From assembly GCA_016790075.1 (NCBI GenBank), contig JAEUPP010000070.1:1-64000 (forward strand): a DNA stretch of 64,000 nt, read 5' to 3'. Each line of letters starts with the position of its first letter. Position 1 is the stretch's first letter. A program made the position numbers and the translations under genes. This stretch comes from Rhodanobacteraceae bacterium (GTDB taxonomy: Bacteria > Pseudomonadota > Gammaproteobacteria > Xanthomonadales > Rhodanobacteraceae). Positions 8,689 through 17,652 of this stretch are shown here, in pieces. The notes below the pieces were generated by a model that was given only the letters and a program-made list of their open reading frames with translations, did not search any database and was not told the DNA's origin.

Positions 8689-9996
8689 TCAGCGAGGCGG
8701 GTAGATACGGCGCCAGAAATAGTAGGCCGGAATGCCCGCCACAATAATGCCCAGGCCTATCAGGGTCTGGCGTGGCTGGGCCAGTGCGCTGGAGATCACG
8801 ACGAATACGACGGCGGCGATAAATGCGAGTGGCAGCAGCGGATGCAACGGGGCACGGAACACCTGCGCGGCGCCTTCCCGCGAGCGGTAGTAAAACAGTG
8901 TCGCGGCGACCATGGCGCTGCCTATCCAGTCGCCTACCGTCGAGTAGTCCAGCAGCTCGCCATAGTTGCCGAGAATCACCAACAATGCTGCCCATAGCGC
9001 CAGCGCCGCGAGAGCAACATCAGGCGAACGATAGGTGGGATGCAGATGGGCTGCGGCACGGAAAAAGACCCCATCGGCGCCCATCACCTGGAACAGGCGC
9101 GAGCCGCCCAGTATGGCGATGTTGCAAAAGCCAAATGTCGATACAGCGATGCCGGCGCCGATCAGTACCGCGCCGGTATCGCCGAATGCGCGCTGCATCA
9201 GGGCCGCGGCCGGTGCGGTGCTTGTCGCAAGCCCGCCGTGGCCCAGCACGTGCAGGTAGGCATAGTTCGCCAGCAGGTAGCAGGCGGTACAGGTCAGCAT
9301 ACCCAGCACCAGTGCGCGCGGGATATTGCGCTGAGGGTCGCGGACTTCACCCGCAATATTGTTGATGTAGAACCAGCCGCTATAGGCGAACAGCACTGGC
9401 AGCAGTGCGCTGCCGAAACTGCTGGCGGGGAGATTCGCTGGCGGCGCCTGCGCGGCTAGGCCACTGAATGCGAGTCCGGCGACGACGACAGCGACGACGG
9501 CCAGCAGTTTCAATGTGGTCGCCAGGTTCTGCACCAGGGCTCCGGCGCGGATGCCGAAGAAGTTGATGCCTGCCAGCAACAGAATCGCGCCGACGGCGAC
9601 GGGTTTGATCAGGCGCGGGGCCAGGCCTGCGACCTGGCAAAAATACGTTGCGAAGGTTGTCGCTACCGCTGCGATGGAGCCGGAGTAATTGACCAGCAGC
9701 ATGATCCATCCAAACAGGAATGCGACCAGCGGCCCATAGGATTCGCGCAGATAGACATAACCGCCCCCGGCCTGTGGCCGGCGCGCGCCGAGCTCGGCAT
9801 AGATGAAGGCCCCGGTCAACGCGAACACACCGCCCAGGGTCCAGGCCAGCATGATCATGCTGGGCGACTCGCTGCGCTGCGCGACCACGGCGGGGTTCAG
9901 GAAAATGCCGGAGCCGATAATGCCGCCGACGACGACCATGGTCGCGTCGAGTACGCCGAGCCGGCGCGCGTAGCCGGGACTGCTGGGTTCGGACAT
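8689..9996 (-). CDS. APC-family amino acid permease
   Basis: The 435-residue integral membrane protein has about twelve hydrophobic segments. It opens with the APC signature in TM1 ([15 protein letters not shown]), followed by GALSYAELG-like [16 protein letters not shown]. The family exchanges or takes up amino acids or polyamines across the inner membrane, and the substrate is not predictable here. The start at ATG 9996 has AGGGGGA upstream. It lies head-to-head with the amidohydrolase at 10131; the two may share a regulatory region of about 134 bases. Confidence 0.85.
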   Translation of the reverse strand: MSEPSSPGYARRLGVLDATMVVVGGIIGSGIFLNPAVVAQRSESPSMIMLAWTLGGVFALTGAFIYAELGARRPQAGGGYVYLRESYGPLVAFLFGWIMLLVNYSGSIAAVATTFATYFCQVAGLAPRLIKPVAVGAILLLAGINFFGIRAGALVQNLATTLKLLAVVAVVVAGLAFSGLAAQAPPANLPASSFGSALLPVLFAYSGWFYINNIAGEVRDPQRNIPRALVLGMLTCTACYLLANYAYLHVLGHGGLATSTAPAAALMQRAFGDTGAVLIGAGIAVSTFGFCNIAILGGSRLFQVMGADGVFFRAAAHLHPTYRSPDVALAALALWAALLVILGNYGELLDYSTVGDWIGSAMVAATLFYYRSREGAAQVFRAPLHPLLPLAFIAAVVFVVISSALAQPRQTLIGLGIIVAGIPAYYFWRRIYPPR

Positions 9997-10130
9997 CGGC
10001 AATTCCCCCTGGACTGGGGCTGAGCATGGGCGAGCCGGATGAGCTTGGCAATCCTGCTGCCCGTCCATTGGCTTGCGTATACGGCGTGTGCTCGCCACAG
10101 TGTGTTGATCATCGGGACATGGAGAAGCGG

Positions 10131-11825
10131 ATGCGAAGGCTGAAACTACTGCTGGCTACGCTGCTGTCGATGCTGGGAGGTACGGCCACCGCAACGACCA
10201 CGGTGCTGCTCAATGCGCGTGTACACACTCCTGATGCCGCCGCCGAGGCCGTAGCCTGGAACGATGCAGGCCGTATCGTCGCGGTTGGTAGCAGCGCCGA
10301 TCTCAAGCAACAATTTCCCAATGCCGTGCTGCTGGATGCCGGCCATGCGGCCGTATTGCCCGGCCTGGTCGATGCACACGGTCACGTGCTCGGGCTGGGG
10401 CTGTCTCTGCTTGATGTGGACCTGCGTGGTACGGCCTCAACGTCGCAGGTTCTGGACCGGCTGCGCGCGCACGCGGCGAAGCTGCCGCGTGATGCCTGGC
10501 TGGTCGGACGTGGCTGGGATCAGAACGATTGGCCAGAGAAGAAATTTCCGGTGGCCGCAGATCTTGATGCCGCGTTTCCGGATCGACCGGTCTATCTGCA
10601 GCGTATCGACGGACATGCGGCCTGGGCGAATTCGGCGGCGCTGAAGCTGGCTACGCGCGATCTGGCCGGCGACTGGCAGCCTGAAGGCGGTCGTATCGAA
10701 CGCGTCGACGGCAAGCCCACCGGCGTGCTCGTCGATGCAGCCATGGACCTGCTCGACAAGGCCATGCCCAAGCCGGATGTCGCACTGAAGCGACGCGCCT
10801 ACCGGCTTGCCTTTGAAACGCTGCTCGCGAATGGCCTGACCGGCGTGCATGATGCCGGGGTCAGTCGCGATGACCTTGCCCTGCTGCGTGAGATCGCTGA
10901 TGCCGGTGAGTTGCCCCTGCGCATCTATGCCATGGCTGATGGCGACGGCGCTGCGTTGGATGCACTATGCCGCGACGGCCTGTATGCACATGCTGGCGGA
11001 CGCCTGCAGATGCGAGCGGTCAAACTCTATATTGATGGTGCGTTAGGTAGCCGCGGTGCGGCGCTGAAGGCGGACTACAGCGACGACCCGGGCAACCGTG
11101 GGCTGCTCGTGACCGCGCCGGATGAATTCCGCCGCATCGTCGCCAAGGCAAAACAGTGCGGTGTGCAGGTGGCGACGCATGCGATCGGCGATCGCGGCGC
11201 GCGTCTCGTGCTCGATACCTATGCGGAGGTGCTCGGCGACGCCGCGGGTGGTGATCATCGCTGGCGGGTGGAACACGCGCAGATCGTGGACGTCGCCGAC
11301 ATTCCGCGTTTTGCCCAGCTGCATCTGATTGCCTCGATGCAGCCCACACATGCGACCAGCGACATGCCCTGGGCTCAGGCACGCATCGGTGCGGAACGCC
11401 TGGCCGGCGCGTACGCCTGGCGACGTTTCACCGAGGCCAAGGTGCCGCTGGCGCTGGGCTCTGATTTTCCCGTCGAGCAGGTCAGCCCGTTGCTGGGCCT
11501 CTATGCCGCGGTGACCCGCCAGGATCTTAGCGGCAAGCCCGCCCAGGGCTGGTTGCCGGGCCAGCGTCTGTCGTTGGCTGAAGCGGTGCGCGGCTTCTCC
11601 GTGGGGGCTGCATACGCGGCGTTTGCCGAAAGCGAGCGCGGTTCGATAGCGGTGGGCAAGAAAGCCGATTTCACCCTGCTGCAAGCCGACCCGTTCGGGG
11701 CCAGTGCGAAGCGAATTCCGCGTACACCCGTTGTTGGCACGGTTGTCGACGGCAACCTGGTTTATGGCCAGCTGCGCCGCATTGCCGAGAAGCTTCCTGC
11801 GCAGGCAGCGGACAGGAGCAAATAG
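10131..11825 (+). CDS. Secreted amidohydrolase, YtcJ-like (Amidohydro_3)
   Basis: The protein is 564 residues from ATG 10131, which has GGAGA five bases upstream; ATG 10119 is an alternative giving four more residues. A signal peptide (MRRLKLLLATLLSMLGGTATA) is followed by the metal-binding VDAHGH motif, a YLQRIDGHAAWANS segment, the metal-bridging lysine region MRAVKLYIDGALGSRGA, then THAIGD and the C-terminal LGSDFPVE metal aspartate. YtcJ-type enzymes hydrolyse C-N bonds of uncertain natural substrates, here presumably in the periplasm. It converges on the metzincin gene, with a strong hairpin between them. Confidence 0.83.
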   Translation: MRRLKLLLATLLSMLGGTATATTTVLLNARVHTPDAAAEAVAWNDAGRIVAVGSSADLKQQFPNAVLLDAGHAAVLPGLVDAHGHVLGLGLSLLDVDLRGTASTSQVLDRLRAHAAKLPRDAWLVGRGWDQNDWPEKKFPVAADLDAAFPDRPVYLQRIDGHAAWANSAALKLATRDLAGDWQPEGGRIERVDGKPTGVLVDAAMDLLDKAMPKPDVALKRRAYRLAFETLLANGLTGVHDAGVSRDDLALLREIADAGELPLRIYAMADGDGAALDALCRDGLYAHAGGRLQMRAVKLYIDGALGSRGAALKADYSDDPGNRGLLVTAPDEFRRIVAKAKQCGVQVATHAIGDRGARLVLDTYAEVLGDAAGGDHRWRVEHAQIVDVADIPRFAQLHLIASMQPTHATSDMPWAQARIGAERLAGAYAWRRFTEAKVPLALGSDFPVEQVSPLLGLYAAVTRQDLSGKPAQGWLPGQRLSLAEAVRGFSVGAAYAAFAESERGSIAVGKKADFTLLQADPFGASAKRIPRTPVVGTVVDGNLVYGQLRRIAEKLPAQAADRSK

Positions 11826-11860
11826 CCGGCCTGACGTCCACCGCTTCTGCACTCAAGTGA

Positions 11861-11898
11861 CGCAGCCGGCAGGCCGCGAGTGGATCTTGCCGGCTGCG
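11861..11898. terminator. Bidirectional terminator-like hairpin
   Basis: CGCAGCCGGCA (11861-11871) pairs perfectly with TGCCGGCTGCG (11888-11898) across a 16-base loop. It lies between the convergent amidohydrolase and metzincin genes. No T run is present. Confidence 0.5.
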
Positions 11899-11901
11899 GA
11901 T

Positions 11902-13107
11902 TCAGAGGCTGGGCTGGTAGCCGTCGCGGAAAATGATCTCACTGGTGCGGAAGTTGGCGGTGAAATCCGCGGTCTGGTTGCCCGTGCGGTGATTGTCACG
12001 CTGATCCGCAATGCCGGTGGGATTGCCGCTGTAAGTCACGGCTGGATTCGAGAAGTACGGACGCCGCGTGCAGCCGCCAACGCAGTTGGAGCTATATGCC
12101 ATGACGGTACGGAAGGAGCCGTTGACGAAATGTCCATTTGAATAATTGTAGGCACCGTTGCCGTTGCCTGGGTCGTGGCCCATGCCCATATTGTGGCCAT
12201 GCTCGTGCACATAGCTCAGGTTGCCGACCGCACAGCCGCGCGCGGTGACCTGGTAGGCCGAAGCGGCAAAGCTTGCACCGGGCGACGATTGCAAATAACC
12301 GCGACCGCAGGCATCGCTCATCTGGTCGGTCACCATCGATACCAGATCGGCGCCGACGGTGTTGCGCCAGCCTGCCACTTCTGGGTCGTTGCGCACCCAG
12401 CTCAGGTCGTCACTGCTGTTTCCCGCTTCATTGCGCGTCGTGATGCGGAAGCCAGCGAGGCGGAAGCGCGTCACCATGTCGCTGTTGCGGAACGCGGTAT
12501 TCGCGCTGTCCACCATGGATTGAGCAAAGGCCTGGGTCTGGGCGACAGTACCGCCGAGTGCGGTATGGGCTTGTGGTGAAAACACGATAAGCACATCCGT
12601 GCGGCTCGGCGGGTCGGCCAGCAGCGTCGCGGGTGTGACGGGTGTCGGCAGCGGGGCTGCCGCTACCTGTTCACGCTCGCCGGTCGCGCATTCGGGAAAT
12701 CCATCCTGGTTCAGCGCCATGACGATCTGGCTGCCGTCGGCGGCCGTCGTGACCTCATAGTTCCCTTCGGGGGCGCTGATCAGACCGCCGAGGTAGTTGC
12801 CGGTCAGGCTGAGGCTGACCTCGGCGGCCGGTTCGCCGCCAAGCCGTCCGAGCAACCAGACATCACCACCCGAGCGAACTTCCCTTGCGCTCACTTCAAC
12901 GCGGTGATGGCGCCCGCCCGGCAGCGCCAGGTCGAGTTCGCCAGCCTCACGCACCGCCTGCGTGTTGACACGAATGCGCTGCGCTTGAATGGCAGCAGGG
13001 TTGCGTAACGTGAACAGTGCGGGTGCGTCCAGCGTCTGCCAAGCCGCCATCGGCGCCGCCATAGCGGGTGTGGCAGCGAGTGAGATCAGTGCGAAAGCGA
13101 GTCTCAT
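11902..13107 (-). CDS. Secreted metzincin zinc metalloprotease
   Basis: The protein has 401 residues with a signal peptide (MRLAFALISLAATPAMA), a propeptide-like region to about residue 165 and a reprolysin-like catalytic domain. The full metzincin zinc motif HEHGHNMGMGHD spans residues 301-312 and the Met-turn is TVMAYS with Met336. Several cysteines (140, 267, 292, 342, 346) could form disulfides, fitting an extracellular enzyme. It ends in EIIFRDGYQPSL, one of the recurring C-terminal signatures of this window. The likely role is degradation of host or environmental protein. It is monocistronic and diverges from lysAC. Confidence 0.88.
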   Translation of the reverse strand: MRLAFALISLAATPAMAAPMAAWQTLDAPALFTLRNPAAIQAQRIRVNTQAVREAGELDLALPGGRHHRVEVSAREVRSGGDVWLLGRLGGEPAAEVSLSLTGNYLGGLISAPEGNYEVTTAADGSQIVMALNQDGFPECATGEREQVAAAPLPTPVTPATLLADPPSRTDVLIVFSPQAHTALGGTVAQTQAFAQSMVDSANTAFRNSDMVTRFRLAGFRITTRNEAGNSSDDLSWVRNDPEVAGWRNTVGADLVSMVTDQMSDACGRGYLQSSPGASFAASAYQVTARGCAVGNLSYVHEHGHNMGMGHDPGNGNGAYNYSNGHFVNGSFRTVMAYSSNCVGGCTRRPYFSNPAVTYSGNPTGIADQRDNHRTGNQTADFTANFRTSEIIFRDGYQPSL

Positions 13108-13296
13108 ACGGGTACTCCAGTCGTGCGCGCCTATCCTAGGAGGCTCATTCGCAGGTATCCGTGCCGAATTGGCATTCCACGCATTTCGCCCTTATTCCGC
13201 CTCGCCATGGCCATTTCATTGCGTTCTGCTGCGGCCGCGGAAAGAATCAGCCGCGCCGCGGTTCTGCGGCATTCCCCGAACAAGAAAAGGAAAGGC

Positions 13297-15897
13297 GTGA
13301 ACTCCCTCGACTCTGCGCCGCGCGCGCATGCCGGCTGGATCGTCATCAAATTTGGCGGTACCAGCGTCTCTACACGTCCCCGCTGGGACACGATTTGCCG
13401 CATCGCCCGCGACTGGCATGCGCAAGGCAAACGCGTGCTTATCGTCGTGTCGGCATTGTCGGGGATTACGGACAAACTCAAAGCTGTCGCTGAAGCCGCT
13501 GGCGACCGGGTGCGGCGGGAAGCCTTGCAGGTGGAAATCCATGCGCGGCATGAGGCGATGTTCACGGAATTGGGCCTCGCCGATCGCGCCACGCTCGACT
13601 ACTGGCTGAGCCGTCTGGCCGCGCTGGCAGTCGACGCGCGGGCAGAGACCAGCCAGCTTGCATGGCAGGCTGAAGTGCTGGCCCTGGGCGAACAATTGTC
13701 ATCAACGCTGGGCCAGGCCTATCTCAGCGCCCAGGGCCTGGCTACGCGTTGGCTGGATGCGCGCGAGCACCTGCTGGCCCAGGCCCTGCCGAACCAGAAT
13801 GCCTGGGGGTGTTACCTCTCCGCTTCGGTACCAACGGCGCCCGATGCCGCGCTCGCCGCCGCGCTGGCGAAGCAGGGCGAGGTATTCATCACGCAGGGCT
13901 TCATGGCCCGCAACACGGCGGGTGAAACGGTGATTCTGGGGCGCGGCGGTTCGGATACGTCGGCGGCCTATTTCGGCGCATTGCTCAAGGCAGAAAAAGT
14001 AGAAATATGGACCGATGTCGCTGGCATGTTCTCGGCCAATCCGCGCATAGTCCCGGCGGCACGGCTGCTGTCGCGCCTTGACTACGAGGAGGCACAGGAA
14101 ATTGCGACTACCGGTGCCAAGGTCTTGCATCCGCGTTGCCTCAATCCGGTACGCGAGGCGTCGGTACCGCTGGCCGTACGGGATACCAACCGGCCAGAAC
14201 TGGCCGGTACCGAAATCGGCGCATCGGTCGCTGCGGCCGCACCCAGCGTAAAAGCGGTCAGCGAACGCCGCGGCATCACGTTGATTTCGATGGAATCCAT
14301 AGGCATGTGGCAGCAGGTCGGCTTCCTCGCCGATGTGTTCGAGCGTTTCAAGCGCCACGGCCTTTCGATCGACCTGATCAGCTCAGCCGAAACCAATGTG
14401 ACAGTGTCGCTGGACCCGTCGGAAAACCTGGTCAATTCCGATGTGCTCTCGGCGCTGGCCGCGGACCTGGCTGAAGTCTGCCGGGTCAAGGTCATTGCGC
14501 CTTGCACCGCGGTCACCCTGGTCGGTCGCGGCATGCGTTCGCTGCTGCCGCGACTGGCCGGCGTGCTCGCCGAATTCGACCTGTTGCGTGTGCATCTGGT
14601 CTCGCAGTCCTCGAACAATCTCAACCTCACCATCGTCGTCGACGAAGCGGCAGCGACGGGGCTGGTGCCGACCCTGCATGCGGCGCTGATCAAGACCGAA
14701 GCGCTGCGCGCTGAGGATCCGGCGGTGTTCGGCCCGGCCTGGAGCGAGCTCTATGCCGCGGCGACGCACAATACCGAACCGCCGTGGTGGCTCACGCGCC
14801 GCGAGGAGCTGCTTGAGCTCGGGGCGCAGGCGACACCGCGCTATGTCTACGATCTGGCGACCGTACGCGAGCGTGCCCGGCGCCTGCGGGCACTCAGCGC
14901 GCCGGATCGCTGGTTCTATGCGCTCAAGGCCAACAGCCAGCGCGATGTGCTCCAGGTTATCGCCGCACAGGGATTTGGCCTCGAATGCGTTTCGCCGGGC
15001 GAGCTGGATATCGCGGCCGAACTGGTGCCGGCCGAGCGCCTGCTGTTCACGCCGAATTTTGCGGCGCAACCGGAATATGCCGCAGCGCTGGCTCGCGGTG
15101 CCCGGGTCACGCTGGACAATCTGCATCCGTTGCAGCACTGGGGGGAAACCTTCCGTGGCCACGAGGTAATCCTGCGTGTGGATCTGGGTGCCGGCCGCGG
15201 CCATCATGACAAGGTGCGCACCGGCGGCGCAGGTTCCAAGTTCGGCCTCAGCCTTGACCAGATCGAGGAATTCCGCCAGCTCGCCCGGCGCCACGATGTC
15301 GCCGTCATCGGCCTGCATGCCCATCTGGGTTCAGGCATTCTCGATGTGGGGCACTGGCGCGAGGTCTATTCCCAGCTGGCCGCGCTGGCGCAGCGCTTCA
15401 CGCGCATCGAGGCGATCAACATAGGCGGTGGGCTGGGCGTGCCTTCCCGTGCCGACGAGGCGCAGCTGGATCTCGACGCGCTCGACGCCTGCCTTGCCGA
15501 GATCAAGCAAGCCTATCCACAGTTCCAGTTGTGGATGGAGCCGGGGCGCTACCTTGTCGCGGAGGCCGGCGTGCTGCTCGCCCGCGTGAATCAGGTCAAG
15601 CGCAAGGGCGAGTACTGCTATGCCGGTGTCGATACGGGAATGAATTCACTGATACGGCCTGCGCTTTACGACGCCTGGCACGAGATCGTCAACCTGAGCC
15701 GCTACGGCGAACCGGCCGACACGCTGTACCAGATCGTCGGTCCTATCTGCGAGTCGGGCGATGTGCTTGGCTCGAACCGGAGGCTGCCGGAATGCCGTGA
15801 GGGCGACCTGCTGCTGATTGCCCAGGCCGGCGCCTACGGGGCAACCATGGCTTCACAGTACAATCTGCGCATTCCGGCCGGGGAGTCCGTGGTTTGA
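13297..15897 (+). CDS. lysAC: Bifunctional aspartate kinase / diaminopimelate decarboxylase
   Basis: This fusion of 866 residues holds the first and last enzymes of the lysine route. The N-terminal kinase starts with IKFGGTSV (residues 17-24) and includes RGGSDTSAAYF. ACT regulatory domains follow at about residues 325-460. The decarboxylase part (about 480-866) binds PLP at Lys544 in YALKANS and has HLGSGI and the catalytic Cys818 in CESGD. I take GTG 13297 as start because AAAGGAAAGG lies just upstream; the frame could open at 13123, but the added segment is Arg-rich and unlike a protein. Fusions of this type are known in Xanthomonadales. It overlaps the next gene by four bases, starting a four-gene operon with murL and murD2. 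Confidence 0.9.
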   Translation: MNSLDSAPRAHAGWIVIKFGGTSVSTRPRWDTICRIARDWHAQGKRVLIVVSALSGITDKLKAVAEAAGDRVRREALQVEIHARHEAMFTELGLADRATLDYWLSRLAALAVDARAETSQLAWQAEVLALGEQLSSTLGQAYLSAQGLATRWLDAREHLLAQALPNQNAWGCYLSASVPTAPDAALAAALAKQGEVFITQGFMARNTAGETVILGRGGSDTSAAYFGALLKAEKVEIWTDVAGMFSANPRIVPAARLLSRLDYEEAQEIATTGAKVLHPRCLNPVREASVPLAVRDTNRPELAGTEIGASVAAAAPSVKAVSERRGITLISMESIGMWQQVGFLADVFERFKRHGLSIDLISSAETNVTVSLDPSENLVNSDVLSALAADLAEVCRVKVIAPCTAVTLVGRGMRSLLPRLAGVLAEFDLLRVHLVSQSSNNLNLTIVVDEAAATGLVPTLHAALIKTEALRAEDPAVFGPAWSELYAAATHNTEPPWWLTRREELLELGAQATPRYVYDLATVRERARRLRALSAPDRWFYALKANSQRDVLQVIAAQGFGLECVSPGELDIAAELVPAERLLFTPNFAAQPEYAAALARGARVTLDNLHPLQHWGETFRGHEVILRVDLGAGRGHHDKVRTGGAGSKFGLSLDQIEEFRQLARRHDVAVIGLHAHLGSGILDVGHWREVYSQLAALAQRFTRIEAINIGGGLGVPSRADEAQLDLDALDACLAEIKQAYPQFQLWMEPGRYLVAEAGVLLARVNQVKRKGEYCYAGVDTGMNSLIRPALYDAWHEIVNLSRYGEPADTLYQIVGPICESGDVLGSNRRLPECREGDLLLIAQAGAYGATMASQYNLRIPAGESVV

Positions 15898-16322
15898 TTT
15901 CATCACGTGCAGTGCTGCATGGGGCGGCGCTGATCCTGCCGCTTGCCGCCGTAGCTGGACTGATGCTGGCTGCCCGCGGCTTTTTGCGTGAAGCGGTGCC
16001 ACTCATCATCGCCTCCGTGCTGGCGGCCCAGTGCGCGGCTCTTGGTGGGAGAGTGCTGCTCGCGCGCAGCGCACAGTCCCACTGGATGGCAGCGCTGCTG
16101 ATTGGACTGGGCATGGCCCTGCTTACCCATGCGCTGTTTGGGCGGATGTATGCACTTTGGAGTTCGATCTTTAGTGAGCGGGGCGATCTGCTGCTTACAG
16201 CACTGGTGTTCTCCTGGGGCTCTTTCATCCTCGCCGGTTTTGCTACGTTGCCGCTGACCATGGCGGTGTGCGTCGTTGTCCACCACCTGCATCGCAAGGA
16301 GCTTGCACGTGCCGCTGTCTGA
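15894..16322 (+). CDS. Small membrane protein of unknown function between lysAC and murL
   Basis: I do not recognise this 142-residue protein. It has four hydrophobic segments (about residues 8-27, 33-52, 65-83 and 101-128), a short basic N-terminus and a His/Lys-rich C-terminus (VVHHLHRKE). The start is a TTG overlapping the lysAC stop (TTGA), with GGGAG eight bases before it; this is plausible but unusual. Its last 14 bases overlap murL. Being locked between genes for lysine and peptidoglycan precursor synthesis suggests co-expression. A role in envelope synthesis or amino acid handling is only a guess. Confidence 0.7.
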   Translation: MISSRAVLHGAALILPLAAVAGLMLAARGFLREAVPLIIASVLAAQCAALGGRVLLARSAQSHWMAALLIGLGMALLTHALFGRMYALWSSIFSERGDLLLTALVFSWGSFILAGFATLPLTMAVCVVVHHLHRKELARAAV

Positions 16323-17652
16323 TCCGCGCAAAGCCGAGGTATTCCGTTTTGTCCGTGCCGACTATGCCGACGGAGAAGCACGTCTCGTCTATGCGTTCGA
16401 TGATGATCTGGAGCTGGTTGAGCGCATTGTGTTTCCACAGGCGCCAGCGCTGCTGCCGGAGCGCGCAGCGGCCTTTACCACAGCCCTGAAGCTGCTGCAT
16501 CTCATTGCCGGCGTCAGCTACTACAAGGCCGGAGTACCCCGGCAAATTCGCATCGACCACGGCGCGCTGGATGCGCAAACCGCCGAGCTGCTCGATGCGT
16601 TGTATCTGCATGGTCTCGGCGAATTCGCGTACCAGAACGGCCTGGATCTGAGTGAATGTATCCATTTTCCGCGTGCGGGTACGGCCGCACCGGCGCCTGC
16701 ACCGGTGCTCGGTCTGCCGACGCGTAGCCTGCTGCCAGTCGGTGGGGGCAAGGATTCGCTGGTTTCGGCGGAGCTGCTCAAGCAGCACGGTGAAAACACC
16801 ACGGCGGTATGGGTCGGCAATTCGCCGCTGATCGCAGCCTGCGTCGCCGCGACCGGGCTGCCTGGCCTCAACATTACACGCCAGCTCGCGCCGGAGCTGT
16901 TCGAGTACAACAAGGCGGGGGCGTGGAACGGGCATATCCCGGTTACCGCGATCAATTCCGCAATACTCGTCGTGGCAGCGCTGCTTTACGGTTATGACAC
17001 CGTCGTGTTTTCCAACGAGCGCTCGGCTTCGAGCGCGACGCTGGAATACGACGGCCGTGCCGTCAATCACCAATGGAGCAAGGGCTGGGAATTCGAGCAG
17101 ATGCTTGCCGCCTGGGTGCGCGCCCAGGTGGCGGCGGATCTGAACTACTGCTCGCTGCTGCGGCCATTGTCAGAGCTTGCCGTCACCCGGCTGTTCGCTC
17201 GCGAGTTGCGCTACGACGCCGTGTTTTCCAGCTGCAACCGCAATTTCCGTATCCTTGGACCCCGTCCGGTGGATCGTTGGTGCGGGCAATGTCCAAAGTG
17301 CCATTTTGTATTTCTAGCGCTTGCGCCGTTTGTTCCGAAGCCCAGGCTGCTGAATATCTTCGGGCGCAACCTGCTCGACGACGAATCGCAGCAGCAAGGC
17401 TTCGATGCGCTGCTTGAATTCCGTGAGCACAAGCCGTTTGAATGTGTTGGCGAGGGACGCGAGTCGCGTGCGGCGCTGCAGGCGCTGAGCCAGCGTCCCG
17501 AGTGGCGCGAGGATGCACTTGTCGCACGCTTCCGCAGTGTCGTACTGCCGCAGCTTGATGCGACTGAACTCGCGCTGGAGCCGCTGTTGCAACCCGCAGG
17601 ACCGCACGCTGTGCCGCCGCGTCTGGCCGGAATCCTCGATGCGTATCGCTGA
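16309..17652 (+). CDS. murL: UDP-MurNAc-L-alanyl-L-glutamate epimerase (MurL)
   Basis: MurL inverts the glutamate of UDP-MurNAc-L-Ala-L-Glu to the D form using ATP, which replaces glutamate racemase in Xanthomonas-type bacteria. The 447-residue protein has a PP-loop-like nucleotide motif VGGGKDS at residues 144-150, a conserved SNERSASSATLEYDGRAVNH region, and a cysteine cluster WCGQCPKC in the C-terminal third. GTG 16309 is chosen because AAGGAG lies seven bases upstream; the frame is open back to 16276. It overlaps the preceding membrane gene by 14 bases and murD2 by 14 bases. Identification rests on family resemblance plus the adjacent MurD-type ligase. Confidence 0.87.
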   Translation: MPLSDPRKAEVFRFVRADYADGEARLVYAFDDDLELVERIVFPQAPALLPERAAAFTTALKLLHLIAGVSYYKAGVPRQIRIDHGALDAQTAELLDALYLHGLGEFAYQNGLDLSECIHFPRAGTAAPAPAPVLGLPTRSLLPVGGGKDSLVSAELLKQHGENTTAVWVGNSPLIAACVAATGLPGLNITRQLAPELFEYNKAGAWNGHIPVTAINSAILVVAALLYGYDTVVFSNERSASSATLEYDGRAVNHQWSKGWEFEQMLAAWVRAQVAADLNYCSLLRPLSELAVTRLFARELRYDAVFSSCNRNFRILGPRPVDRWCGQCPKCHFVFLALAPFVPKPRLLNIFGRNLLDDESQQQGFDALLEFREHKPFECVGEGRESRAALQALSQRPEWREDALVARFRSVVLPQLDATELALEPLLQPAGPHAVPPRLAGILDAYR

